A stretch of 64,000 nt of DNA, from the NCBI GenBank assembly GCA_031213475.1, contig JARUPZ010000012.1:10002727-10066726 (forward strand). Reading direction: 5' to 3'. The notes below the pieces were generated by a model, which was not told the origin of the DNA, ran no database searches, and saw nothing but the letters and a program-made list of their open reading frames with translations. Made by a program: the position numbers and the translations under genes. This DNA comes from Nereocystis luetkeana (taxonomy: Eukaryota > Sar > Phaeophyceae > Laminariales > Laminariaceae). This document shows positions 47,083 through 58,224 of this stretch, one piece after another (position 1 is the stretch's first letter; each line of letters opens with the position of its first letter).

Positions 47083-49130
47083 TAAGTACGGGAAGGCATC
47101 CTGCCAGAGGAGCAGTGTGGCTTTAGGCCCGAACGATCGACGGTCGACATGATGTTCGTGGTGCGACGCTTGCAGGAATTGGCAAGGAAGAAGGACACTC
47201 CGCTGTTCATGTGCTTTGTCGACCTCACCAAAGCCTATGACTCCGTCGACCGAACCCTCCTGTGGGCTGTCTTGGCTCGCTTTGGGGTGCCACCTAGAAT
47301 GCTCACCGTTATCCGCCAATTCGACGACGACATGCGAGCATGCGTGCGGCTGGATGACGGCGAGTGCTCAGATATGTTCGACGTGAAACAGGGCCTACGG
47401 CAAGGGTGTGTGCTCGCGCCATTGTTGTTCAACATGTTTTTTACAGCGGTGCTGCGTGTGGCGGAGAAACGTTTCGCTGCTGATAAAGCCATCACGGACA
47501 GCTTGGTGCAACTCCAACAAAAGCAGGAGAAGAAGAAAAAGAAGAGGGGGAAGGCACGGGTCGGGCACGCCGACGGACAGGGGAATGATAAAGAGGCCCA
47601 TACACTGTGGGCTATGCTCTATGCTGACGATGCAGGCATAGTATCGAGATCACCCAACGGCCTGGAGAGGATGATGACGGTGATCCTGTCTGCATGTGCC
47701 GCTTTCGGCCTGACGGTCTCGGAGGCCAAGACGGAGATAATGTGTCTGCAAACGAAAGATGGGGGGAACGTGCCGTTCACCGTCACCGCAGTCGGCCAAG
47801 TGTACAAACAAACGACCGAGTTTGTGTTTCTGGGCGGGGCTATCAGCGCAGATTGGACGGGCAGAAGTGTCGAGGTAACGCGTCGACTCCAGAGGGCATG
47901 GGCATGCTTCGGACGGTATAAGATGGAAATTTATGACCACCCGGGTGTGCGCCTACGCCTGAAGGTGCGAATGCTGAGAGCCGAGGTGATCGAAACGTTG
48001 CTCTACGGTTGCGTTACTTGGAGCCCGAGCAAGACTGATTACGGTAGGCTACGGGAGGTCCACCACAAGATGCTCCTCCGATGCATCGGGTGGCGAAAAC
48101 GAAAGCGCGAAGACCACATTCTATCCTATGCTAGCGCGCTTCTCAGGACAAAATCTGAAAGCGTTGAGACGACGGTACGCAGACGTAGGCTCTTGTTTGC
48201 GGGCTTTGTGACACGCATGGGAGAGGGGCGTCTGCCGAAGAGGGTGATGTTTGGGGAGATGGTTGGGGGTAAGGGTTACTCCGGAGGACAGAAGTGGGAC
48301 TGGATGAGGTACCTTGAGGAGGACCTCAAGGAGTTCGGCATCAAGCTCGAAGGGTGGCGCGAGGCAGCACAGAAAGCCGGCAGATGGTTCCGACGGGTCG
48401 AGGAAGGGGCGGAGGCCTTCATGCGGAAATGGCATACAGATGAGAAGGAGGCATCGGCAGAACGGCATAGAATAGCTGCAACCACGACCACAGCCGTTCA
48501 CGCCAACGCGAGTGTGCAGAATGGCAGGGAAGAGGGGGGAGGCGAAAGGGGGACGAGGGGGAATGGGGGGGGGGGGGGGGGGAAGGCGGTCTGCCCAACA
48601 GACTGAAGCCTGGTTATGGCCATCATCGTCATGATGCACTCCCTTCTTTGGGACCCAAGTAACTAGCATGGTGCCAGCTGGGCAACTTTGCGTGTCTGTA
48701 TGCTCCAGTGCCTGCCTTTCGTATTTTCTTTTCCCCCCGCCCGTGATTATCTCTTTTTTGTCCCTTCTTTTTTCTTTTCTTTTTTCATTTTTCTTTCATT
48801 CCCGTTTGTACCTCTTTGTGTCTTCGTTAGTATGGTCCGTTTTGCCTTTTTTTTGCGTTTCGCTATCTGCTTCTGTTTTTGTTCTGTTTTGATTTTTTTG
48901 CTTAGCTTCATCTTCTTTTTTAGGTTTTTGTCTGCTATTAATAGTCTCCTTTTTTGCTTCCCTGGTGTCCGCAGTGGTGGAGTGCGTATGGTTGTTTTTT
49001 GTTTTTGCCTCTGTTTTTACTTGGGGTATTTCTTCCACTCCAGAGTTATTGGAGCCTGTCCTGCGACCACGGACTGCATTGAATTGTGAGTTAATGTGAG
49101 AACAACAACAACAACAACAACAACAACAAA
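47083..49130 (+). mobile_element. 5'-truncated LINE (non-LTR retrotransposon)
   Basis: Contains the reverse transcriptase reading frame (47086-48606), a G-run (48566-48583), a T-rich 3' UTR with short A/T-rich blocks, and the 3' end GAGTTAATGTGAGAACAACA running into (CAA)n. No apurinic endonuclease domain or ORF1 is seen upstream, so it is 5'-truncated or rearranged. A second copy of its last ~690 bp is at 19839, and shorter fragments lie at 9620, 29500 and 59400. Confidence 0.9.
47086..48606 (+). CDS. LINE reverse transcriptase (N-terminally incomplete)
   Basis: Encodes the catalytic core and thumb of a non-LTR reverse transcriptase, which copies element RNA at the target site. In order: [20 protein letters not shown] (motif 1-2 region), motif [15 protein letters not shown], motif [16 protein letters not shown], motif [10 protein letters not shown] with the catalytic Asp pair, motif [12 protein letters not shown], motif [10 protein letters not shown], then a C-terminal region ([15 protein letters not shown]) typical of element thumbs. 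A Lys-rich insert (EKKKKKRGK) lies between motifs B and C. The frame is open from a TAA at 47083; the first ATG is at 47149, inside the domain, so the natural N-terminus is missing. The C-terminus runs into low-complexity Gly encoded by the G-run. Clade within the LINEs was not decided. Confidence 0.93.
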   Translation, partial: VREGILPEEQCGFRPERSTVDMMFVVRRLQELARKKDTPLFMCFVDLTKAYDSVDRTLLWAVLARFGVPPRMLTVIRQFDDDMRACVRLDDGECSDMFDVKQGLRQGCVLAPLLFNMFFTAVLRVAEKRFAADKAITDSLVQLQQKQEKKKKKRGKARVGHADGQGNDKEAHTLWAMLYADDAGIVSRSPNGLERMMTVILSACAAFGLTVSEAKTEIMCLQTKDGGNVPFTVTAVGQVYKQTTEFVFLGGAISADWTGRSVEVTRRLQRAWACFGRYKMEIYDHPGVRLRLKVRMLRAEVIETLLYGCVTWSPSKTDYGRLREVHHKMLLRCIGWRKRKREDHILSYASALLRTKSESVETTVRRRRLLFAGFVTRMGEGRLPKRVMFGEMVGGKGYSGGQKWDWMRYLEEDLKEFGIKLEGWREAAQKAGRWFRRVEEGAEAFMRKWHTDEKEASAERHRIAATTTTAVHANASVQNGREEGGGERGTRGNGGGGGGKAVCPTD

Positions 49131-49164
49131 GTAGAAAGGAAGAATATAAGAGAGGGTGAAGGAC

Positions 49165-49707
49165 GAGGAGTAGGTTTAGCAATCTGGGAGAAGGGATCTT
49201 TAGGGATGTTTTTTACTTGAAAAATGCGTAGCGCTGAGCGTGATCTGCACTTAAGTCTTCGTAATCGTCGTCCGCAACTGAGAAGTTTCCTGGTTCGATG
49301 CAGCCGCGTTTGTGGCTAGTTTTAGCCCGTTTTGGCTGCAGTTTGGGGGAGGGTCAGGGTTAGGGTTAGAGTTAGAATCAGGGGTTGGGTGAGTAGGTTT
49401 AGCAGTCTGGGAGAAGGGATCTTTAGGTATGTTGTTTACTTGAAAAATGTGTAGCGTGGTCTGCAATTCGGAATCGTCGTCCGCATCTGAGAAATTTCCT
49501 GGTTCGATGCAAACTCGGCGTAGCCGCGTTTATGGTGAGTTTTGGCCCGTTTTGGCTGCGGTTTGGGGTCAGGGTTAAGGTTAGGGTTAGGGTTAGGGTT
49601 AGAGTCTGGGGTTGGGTTGGGTCTTCGCCCGTACCTTGATCCCAACAGGAACCAAAACATCCGAACAGCCTACCAACCTAAATATCCCTTCTCCCAGATT
49701 GTTAAAG
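49165..49707. repeat. Composite repeat: ~230-bp tandem duplication with interstitial TTAGGG units and inverted ends
   Basis: TTTAGCAATCTGGGAGAAGG starts at 49168 and recurs at 49398 (TTTAGCAGTCTGGGAGAAGG); the inverse, CCCTTCTCCCAGATTGTTAA, closes the unit at 49684-49703. Both halves share TCGTCGTCCGCA, TTTCCTGGTTCGATGCA and CCCGTTTTGGCTGC, and each contains telomere-like GGGTTAGGGTTAG runs (49348-49366 and 49568-49606). Confidence 0.8.
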
Positions 49708-49711
49708 GTCC

Positions 49712-51467
49712 TCAGGACGAGTTTGGCCGGGGGGAGCCGGGTGGAAGGTGGAGACCGCGGGAGCGAAGCTGAAAGTGTTTTTGGCTAAATCGTTTGCCTG
49801 GACTGTTGAAACACAGCGCCCGCAGGTGGTTGATGGAGGGGGGGCGTTGCCCCCGAGGAAGGAGACGAAGGAGAGTGAGGACGGGCGCAGGGGGGGGAGT
49901 CTGCACCTGCTGTTCGGGATCAGCGCACGGGCGGGACAAGATGCACTGCCCCAAGCGGGAGGGGGTGAAAGAGAAAGGACCGAGGCGCCACCATCAAGGA
50001 CTTGCGTCCGCAACAGGCACGTTTGACTTTGTTGATTGATTGTTGTTGGTAATTTCCGTTTTCAGATTGATTTTATATCGATCCAGAGTGGTGGATAATA
50101 TCCGGACTTACTTCGGAGAGTGAGAATTGGGAATGTTGGAAAATGGAATGAGATGCACAGACGTACGTATTCGTATATAATACATAAAAAGCTTCTCTCA
50201 CTGAAGTTATTCAGTATATATAGACGATCGCAGGACAATGACGTCTGCCTGTTTTATGGTTGTTGACTGGTCGGGCGCTCTGGCTGGTCATCGATTCGAG
50301 TACGAGTACGAGATGAAAGTAGAGTATCTGAGAAAGTGTAAAATTCGAGCAGTGGCTGAGGATTCGGGGGAGAATGAAGTATCGACGAAAAGTGCACAAA
50401 GTTGGCACCGAGTTGAGTTGCGTTGATGTACTGGGCACGGAAGCCGATATATATGCGCTGAAGCTGGATGTTTTTATGTTGAGTTGTTTGCCCAGCACAG
50501 CACTATCATGCCCATCGCGTTGCTCGGCCAGCGGAGCACCATAATGTCTACGTAGATGTGTCTGCATCTGTACTTTGTGCAATTATTGAAGGATGAACAA
50601 TGAAGTTTTCGTTATGATATTCAAAACTGCTTAATGCTCGCGACCGATACATGGCGTTCATTTTATATGGCATAAAAACGTATGTCCCTCAGCTGTTCCC
50701 TATCCAACCCTTTCTCCCCCCCATCTAGCAGTGACTGAGTAGCTCAGTGGTCCATTCCTTATAAGTTGCGCCGAAGGAGTGGTCTAGCAGGTAGTGGTGT
50801 ATAATTCCCAAGGGTGGGTCGGGTGTTCGGATCTCGCCGAATTCGTAATTAGTGTTTTTCGAGCGTGAGCGCTGGAGACAATACGAATGATTATGATCAT
50901 AGTGTGCCTCTAGACACCAGTAGTAGCGTTTGCCGAGGGGAGGGCCCCGGAGATCACTGTTACTTATTATTTGGGCAAATATGGGCATGGGATGCAGGTT
51001 ACAGTATTGTCTGAGCATCACGCTTACAGACAGTAGGGAAGGAGTGGTGTGTAGTAAAATACTCCGTGTTTGATGGTATAGGAGAGGTACGCTGAGCCAG
51101 CTGTGAATTGCGAAACCTTGCCCTGTACGCCGTACGGAGGATTGTTGCAATCGTTAACCACACAAATGACATGTGGCTACGCTACCAGCAGCATACACTG
51201 GTTGGATGTCGGATACGTATCATATCAGACGATCATCGCGTGTGTGCGAGCAGAGAGTAGATGGAGCGAGTAATATTGGTAAGTATTCGTATTGAATATG
51301 AAACTACTATTATTATAATAATATCGGGAGATTGACGATTGATTGCTGTGTCAGAGTATGTGTGTTCGTCTGTTCCTGCCTCCCTGCCCTCCCCTCATAG
51401 CATTCATCGGAGGAATGACATTGCTTTGATGATTATGTAGCTTTAATTTTATTAAAGTGATTGTACA
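49712..51467. other. Region without assigned gene
   Basis: ORFs of 60-141 residues on both strands have no recognised family. A tRNA-like stretch (GTAGCTCAGTGG near 50738, GTGTTCGGATCTC near 50822) may be a SINE head. Nothing else is supported. Confidence 0.4.
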
Positions 51468-51704
51468 ATGGTAGTACTCTGGAGTGATTTCTGTATTACT
51501 TTTCAGAGAGGCAGTGGTTATGAGCTGGTAGCGTTTGCTGACGCGAGCCATGCCAGGCAAGCCACGGACAGGGTGTCCGTCTCAGGTGGAGTTATCACAT
51601 GCACATGTGACTGCGTGTGCTGGTACTCGAGGACGCAGATATGTGTCACGCTTTCGACCACCGAGATAGAAAGGGGGGATATAGTACTACTAATACTGCT
51701 GTAG
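51468..51704 (+). mobile_element. Ty1/copia LTR-retrotransposon fossil fragment (RNase H part)
   Basis: A short stretch with the layout of copia-type RNase H: YELVAFADASHARQATDR, then SVSGGVI, then a WYSRTQ and LSTTEIE pattern. Only this part of the pol region is recognisable; no LTRs were delimited. It is an old, broken remnant. Confidence 0.75.
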
Positions 51705-51839
51705 TGATTTTTCTGGTGAATTGTGTGATACGGTTTCCTGAAGGAGGAATTATTTTTCTAGTGGATTTTGTGGTATAGGTTTCCGAAGGAGGACTGGATT
51801 TTCTTCTGGATATATATTGTGAGTTTTTGATGAACATGA

Positions 51840-52040
51840 GGCTGGAGAGAGACTAGGAAGCGCCTGGGGGCGTGTGCGGTCCATATGAAAATGTTTTCTG
51901 ACGAGGGAAGGTTTGGATAGTCCTTCGGAAATTGAGAGGAAGGTGATTTGGTATTGTAGGGACTGAAGAGAGACAATGAAATACCGGGGGGCGCATACGG
52001 TCAGGGTTGAATGTTTTTTTGGTTTTGTTTTTCATCAATA
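51840..52040. repeat. Partial direct repeat AGAGAGACTAGGAAGCGCC / AGAGAGACAATGAAATACC
   Basis: Two loose units share GAGAGAGACNANGAAA, GGGGGCG..TNCGGTC and a GAATGTTTT-like block, about 125 bp apart, next to the copia fossil. Confidence 0.4.
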
Positions 52041-54976
52041 ATAGCCCCTTGAGTAGTTGTTGAGCGGGATTCGACCTATAATACTCGAAGGAATGCAGAA
52101 TACACGTGAGTGAGGGAATGGAATTTCTGCAATTACGTTCGTGTAGAGTTTATCCTCCCTGATTCAGTTAGGCCCTATACTAGGTGCTGATATATCCAAG
52201 TAATGGAGGATATTCAGGGAAGACTTGTGTTCTCGTTCTTGGGGACCAATTCCGCGGAAAATGCCGTTTCACCTGCCTGAATCCGATAAGAATGTCGTTT
52301 TACCTGGCATTTAATTCACGATATATTCATCAGTTTGCAACAGAGAGAGGCTGTGGATTTGAGCTTTTGAATACTGATTTGAGGATTCGGGTGTTGATTC
52401 GAGAATTTGGTTTTTGAGTCACAGAATGGATGTTCGAGATTCTGCATTTCATATGAGTTGGTCATAAAGAAGAGATATGTCGACCCAGCGAAGTCGTACA
52501 CTGTCATGTTACCAACCTGGGGGAATTTTGAAGCATGGTCGTGTTTAACGAGCAGGGGGGATATTGATTGTGCTCAAGAAACACGACGGAGATGTTCCAT
52601 CTCACATTAGGGAGTTCCATATATATATTGATGTGGGATTATAAGAACGGGAGATGTAGGCGGATGATCTGCGGGGCAAACGGGAGATTCATTGTGCCGG
52701 CAATGTGGTGGATAATAACGTGCATGCTTCGCCCTCGGCTGTCATTCATTAGATGTAGCTCCATTTGAGGCGAGTCAGCTCGACAGCTCGGATGTAATAT
52801 AGGATGAGTTCCGTGTTATTGTCTGGAGTCAACCACGCGTTCCCGTGCCAGCTGCGTCGATACCTTTAGAGATCAATCAACATATTCAAGTATACGGGGT
52901 CCGCGGTCACACGAGTTTTTGTACTACTGCTGTCACCTTTCTCGGCGTTATTATCTTCTGAGCTGAAGGAGCGAGGATGCATGGATGCAACCTCATTATT
53001 CCATACCGTGTTCTTCCCTGTAGCATTGACCAACGCCACACCATGGGTTGGTGGCTGACTGAACACCGTCAATGTGTGCCGTAAATGAGCGGCAGTGCGC
53101 GAGCGAGCCTTGGCGAAAATCGCCCAAAATACAAGTACTCGATATCGGAAGAAACCTGAGCTCTCCGACTCGCGCTGAATCCCACACCACAAAAAGGGCG
53201 CAACGGTACTCGTATGGCAACGCCGGGGATCGCCGAGCTCCGGCCTGCTCCGAAAGTGATGCTCCGGTGCCAGGTGTGTGCAAGCAGACCCATTCGCCGA
53301 GAAAAACGTGTGTTTGCCGTCTGACGAACAACACGCTATATTCGACAGGGGCGCACCTGTGTACAGTACCTGGTACATTTTTCTGGGGCTCCTCGCTAGA
53401 GGAGCAGAGCTCTGGAGCTTTGTACTATTATAGTAAGTCATCAGAAAGCTGTGGCTTCAAGAAACGAAAAATGAAACCGCAACTCGATGGCTTGCTATTC
53501 ATCGGTAAGGGCCGGTCTTTAGAGGGCAAAATAAACAAAAAAAAACGAAATGAAAGAACGAAAAACAGCACTAAAGAGTACCTGGTACGTGAGTTTTATT
53601 GGTCAAATTGTAAAAAATTAGAAGTAGAGATCCCGATACCTCCGTTTTCACATTTCGTTTTTTTCAAGTCCCAGAGGACTTGAAAAAAAACGAAATGGGT
53701 GCCAAATAAACGAAATATGGGATACCCAGGGTCGAAGAGGAACATAGGACGAGCTCGAAGCGTTGGGATATGAAGTTCCGATAAAGTTTCTACGACCGGT
53801 TGGCAAGCGCACGATGGCCGAGGTAGTGCATGTGGCTCCCACGCGGCTTGTCTGCTGACGGCGCGAGCACATATGGGTAGGGAATCACCATGGGGTGCCC
53901 TCGCAAGAAACCGGGGGATCAGGAAGTGGCTGTGGCGGTATATTTTTGGACATGAGTCCCACTCAACATTCAAACTTCTGCCATCGAACAGCGATGGCCG
54001 ATACGCAAGTTCTAGAGCACTCCGTAGGGAGCGGGTTGGACCACGAGAACCACCTGCTGTGGAGGGTGCCTTACGTGTGCGAGTTGCGTCTATCCACCGT
54101 CGCTGTCGAGCGCTATCGCCGGGAACCACGTGCTGTGGCGGTTGAGTCATTCCGAAAAATTGCACCGCGTAAAAAATCGACTCGGCTTCTTATTTTTGTT
54201 TCGTTTTGTTTCGTTTTTTTTGCCCTCGTTAGGACTCAACCTGCTGTTTTTTGCGAAAAACGAAAGTCTGTTCGTTTTATTTCGTTTTTTTTTGCCCTCG
54301 TTAAGACCGGCCCTAAACAACGAAAAAAACGTACAACCACAACTACTGTTGTCCTAACAATATTGCCTTGAGTTCCTAGGTGGTCTTAAGGTGCCCCGAC
54401 AGTCAGAAATGTGTTGGCCAAAAACTTATGTATTTCGTATACCCCTACCGAAGGACACGTGTAACCTAACCGCACTTCCGTGCGTCCGGCCGCCATCTAA
54501 GGTAACGACAACGTTTTCCACAAACAATTTTCCGCATATATAGGCCACCCGCGACGACAAAACACAAAAAAAATCGAGGCAAGTACCTATCCGAACGACC
54601 GTGCACCAAGTTGGCAGAAAAAAATCTAACATGGAGCGGATCCAAATATCTATAAATCTATATGCATGCCCTCTTATCACCACGAACTCCCTAGGTAACA
54701 ACTTGGCGGCCACTCCTTGGAAGCCAGCTCCTCCTTGTACAAGCAGGCCACAGAGCGAAACGCTCTCATGTCGCCTGCCCTGACCATGTTCCCTGTGGAC
54801 ACGAGCAAAATCGATCGGTTTTTGTTAGGCGATGGCGCAGCGTGGAGCCCCGATGGGGTGGCCCCGGAACACAGCGACACAAAACAGAGCTTACCATCAA
54901 GCCATCGGCATGTCGAATTGAATGGACCGGTAAAGAAGTCCGAACTCCGAGAGTACACCGTTTATAACAACACGCT
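52041..54976. other. Region without assigned gene
   Basis: ORFs up to 203 residues (plus 53072-53683) and 189 residues (minus 54165-53596) overlap on both strands, and none matches a family recognised here. It contains the hairpin at 53651 and T-rich tracts near 54190-54300. Confidence 0.4.
53651..53697. repeat. Short perfect hairpin
   Basis: CATTTCGTTTTTTTCAAGTC and its inverse are separated by about 5 bases; the right arm has one extra A. Confidence 0.9.
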
Positions 54977-55083
54977 ATTACGGGGGACCATAGTTAATAG
55001 GACCAAGTGTTGTTAGTAAAAACGGTTGAATATATAGCTTTTTATGTATACCATAGGTCCTATTAACTATGGTCCCCCGTAAT
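54977..55083. mobile_element. 107-bp inverted-repeat MITE-like element, copy 4
   Basis: ATTACGGGGGACCATAGTTA to its inverse ACCATAGTCCCCCGTAAT-like end; inner orientation as at 23883. It abuts a GTGTGATA-family copy. Confidence 0.85.
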
Positions 55084-55084
55084 A

Positions 55085-55300
55085 GCGAGAATACACGCCC
55101 TTGGGGGTGCAGTTCCGAGCCGATATTTCTCGAAAGCGATAAGGAAGGGCACACACTGAAAAGTGGCGGCTTTGGTAAGACCTGCTCGAGGTACCGGTAC
55201 TTCCATAGCCCCATCGGAAGGCGTTTTTACACCTTTTCTCTCTGTTGTCGAGGAAATCCGCTCGAAAATTCGCCCGAGGGGGGGGGGGTGTTATCGCTAG
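55085..55300. mobile_element. GTGTGATA-family element, copy 2 (partial)
   Basis: Shares CATCGGAAGGCGTTTTTAC-like, GAGGAAATCCGCTCGAAAAT and TCGCCCGAGGGGGG blocks with 23405-23637. Terminal GTGTTATC is present but the far end has diverged. Confidence 0.45.
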
Positions 55301-55799
55301 CGTGTTGTATCAAAATATACAAAGTACAAAAAATAAACATCAGCTGCGAGCTCGAGGATTTCGTCGAACCCCTCGTAGTTGCAAGACGTGTGCGTCGTAT
55401 AAAAACCATGTGTGTAGGATAAATGTGAATTGCTGAGACAACCAGCCGCATGTTTTTTCATCACTCGTGCGTACGGAAGAAGCATCACCGAGACAGAAAC
55501 CAGAACCACACCCTTTGAACAACTGAGAGGCTACAAGCAGAGTGCGTGGTTGGTGGTCGCACAGCACCGCGAGCGACACGCCAGCATTGCTCAGTCAAGA
55601 GCCGCCTTTTGTGGGCTAGCAGACCGCCGCCTGATTTCGTGCTCTCCTCATGGAGGTGAAAACTAGCGCTGACCTGCATCGCAATTGAGGGGGCTGTCGG
55701 CCTCGGGGTGGGCGAGAAGTGCCAAGATCGCCCTGCAGGCACCCTGCACAGAAGCGACAGAAAGAAGCACAACAGGGCGGCACTGCATGTAAAGATAAT

Positions 55800-56025
55800 C
55801 CCAGATATATTATGGGGGGGGCATAGTAATACACAGTACAAAATAGTAATACATGGTAATAGATAGCAATAATAGTACTACACAGTAATACATCGTAATA
55901 CGTAGTAATACATAGAAATACACAGTAATCAGAACCCACGATGGACCCAAAAAACAGCCCCCCCCCCCCCCCCCCCCCCATGTTCACACACTATCCTTAC
56001 TGTAGTACTGATTACTACTGTATGT
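55800..56025. repeat. AGTAATACAT-type tandem repeat, C-run and conserved flank
   Basis: (AGTAATACA)n loose tandem, then TCAGAACCCACGATGGACCC, a ~19-base C run, and CATGTTCACACACTATCCTT. It is the inverse of 33370-33590. CAGAACCCACGATGGACCC also occurs near 27765, and a related end near 59515. Confidence 0.65.
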
Positions 56026-56108
56026 TCGCCCGTAAGAGCTGTCGCTAGGAACTAGCGCAGCAGGATATTGGCCGTAACTGTCGTCAACTTGCGGGCGTTG
56101 GGTCCTGG

Positions 56109-56131
56109 TCGGTCGGTCGGTCGGTCGGTCG
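56109..56131. repeat. (GGTC)n microsatellite
   Basis: About five to six tandem GGTC units. Confidence 0.9.
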
Positions 56132-56344
56132 CTTCAGCCACGTCGAAAGTCTCTTTAGTCCTCTCCAAAGGGGTTCATTCATTACCGCTCTGTTCCGATG
56201 TATAAGTTCCGTTTGCATCTTCATATTCAATCCAAAAGGTAGTTATATGTACGTACAAAGGCGGGGGGGGGTGAGTCCCTAAGAAACTCTTGGCGTCGTG
56301 AATTTTAGAAACTCGTATTCGCTCGCGATACTGTAGAGGAGACC

Positions 56345-56588
56345 ATACCACACTAGGATGATGAGAAAACACACCCCCTCCGACGAATTTTAAACACTGG
56401 GTTTCTCGACGACGGGGAGAGCGTACTGAATACGACGAGCGATGCGTATAGGGAAATACCTCGGCTAGTTGTTTCCAAGGCCACCTTCTTCGCTGTGTGC
56501 ACTCCCCATACCAGGTACTTTGGAGGGAATCGGCTCTGAAATTCTTCCCAAGGTGTGTGTTATCTTATCACACCCTGGCGTGATATTG
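56345..56588. mobile_element. GTGTGATA-ended repeat element, copy 3 (complete-looking)
   Basis: Left end has CACACTAGGATGATGAGAAA and ACACACCCCCTCCGACGAAT; right end has CCAAGGTGTGTGTTATCTTA and TCACACCCTGGCGTGATAT, inverted relative to the left. About 240 bp. Confidence 0.6.
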
Positions 56589-56689
56589 TGACACAAAAAA
56601 AGCTGCCGCAGCATTCGTCCATGGGGGTCACCACAACTTTATTGAGGAACGAGCATTGTAGGGTATTTACTGTGGGGGTACATGGTGAT

Positions 56690-57180
56690 TCTACCCGAGC
56701 AAGGCCCAAACAACCAGGCATGGTACCCGAATACTCCAGAGTATATACCCGAGTAAGGCCCAAACAACCAGGTTTGGTACCCGAGTACCCCAGAGTATGT
56801 ACCCGAGTAAGGCCCAAACAGTCGGGTTAGGTACCCAATTACCCCAGAGTATATACCCGAGTAAGGCCCAAACAACCAGGTTTGGTACCGGAGTACCCCA
56901 TAGTATATACCCGAGTAAGGCCCAAACAACCAGGCTTGGTACCCGAATACCCCAGAGTATATATCTCAGTAAGGCCTAAACAACCAGGTTTGGTACCCGA
57001 GTACCCAAGAGTATATATCTCAGTGAGGCCTAAACAACCAGGTTTGGTACCCGAATACCCCAGAGTATATATCTCAGTAAGGCGTAAACAACCAGGTTTG
57101 GTACCCGAGTACCCAAGACTATATACCCGAGTAAAGCCCAAACAGCCAGGTTTGGTACCCGAGTACCCCCGGAGTATACC
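56690..57180. repeat. 54-bp minisatellite, about nine units
   Basis: AAGGCCCAAACAACCAGG occurs at 56701, 56755, 56809 and 56863 and continues with an even 54-bp period to about 57150. Each unit holds TTGGTACCCGAGTACCCCAG. Later units share TATATCTCAGTAAGGCCTAA, showing sub-families. Confidence 0.95.
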
Positions 57181-57779
57181 GACTCAAAACACACCTCGCA
57201 AGTGGTTACAGCCGTGCATGTTTGTGCTCCGTGTGATATGAGTGGAGTGCGCGTGCACCCAAAAAAACACATCTCCCTGGTTCCCCAGGGAATGAAACGA
57301 GGCGGGTGGGCCAGCAACCAGACGTATACGGTACCGACGCCCCAAAGACGCCGCCGTTCAGAGGGGGGGAGAGTGTTTTAAGGATTACCCTGGGTTGGGT
57401 AATCGATCGATATTTTACCCCTATAGCTCAGTAGGTAGCACCTTCACATCCGTCCATCGCCACCCAACACGCCCAGTGTCCCTGCTGAAATAGACTAGTC
57501 TCCGGCAGCAGGTACGCAATACTTTCGGTAGATATCACGGTTTGTAGGAAAGGCAGAGAGGGTCTCCGCCGAGTATTCAATAAAAAGGTTGATCGAGAGT
57601 CCTATTCCTAACTTACGGTAGTATCGTGTAAAGCGTAGCTGTGAGCGTGATTGACTCGCTGCTTTGATCGGGGTGCACTTACTGCAGTACCTTCTGGGGC
57701 TCCTCACCTAAACAGCTCTGTTCTATTTGTGAGTCATTAACAAGTCACCCAGCGCCTGAGCTCGAGAAGAAGGAACGGG

Positions 57780-58015
57780 CGACCCGATAAACAATGCGAT
57801 GGCCTACATACACACAGTAGCCACATATCGAAAAAAATAGTGTAAAACGCAAACGATATTCCAGTAGTAAGGCATGCCTCATTGGGTGACCCAATAAGGC
57901 ATGCCTTGTTGGGTACTTCGAACGATGCCGTGGGCTACAGCAGTAGGTATACATCGAAAAAGGAGCGTAAACCCAACTGATACTCCAGCAAACGAGGTGT
58001 GCCTTGATGCCTTAT
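57780..58015. repeat. ~130-bp imperfect duplication with nested palindromes
   Basis: CGATGGCCTACATACACA / CGATGCCGTGGGCTACAGCA, ATCGAAAAA and GATATTCCAG / GATACTCCAG recur in order. AAGGCATGCCT occurs twice around the palindrome ATTGGGTGACCCAAT (57871-57909). Confidence 0.6.
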
Positions 58016-58224
58016 CAGGGAAGTTCTCGGCTGGGGAGCCCCGTCAGTCGTAAACGTTGCCCTATAAGGCAAAAAAAATGCTACTGCTGTACCCCTAGCG
58101 TAGCCAGCGTCTCATGACCCCCGCTACCGCACCCGTCAGATGCCATCCGGGCACACGGACTCGATAGCAATTCTGCTGGGTTGAAATGGGCTCGACCACA
58201 AGCAGCTCGTATGTGCATATGATA

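Noticed and set aside
50738-50840. Possible tRNA gene (GTAGCTCAGTGG ... GTGTTCGGATCTC)
   Set aside because: A- and B-box-like blocks are about 85 bp apart, but the stems do not pair and no anticodon arm could be drawn.
57417-57490. Possible tRNA gene (TATAGCTCAGTAGGTAG)
   Set aside because: A good A-box but no B-box, no acceptor stem pairing and no cloverleaf; at most a SINE-head relic.
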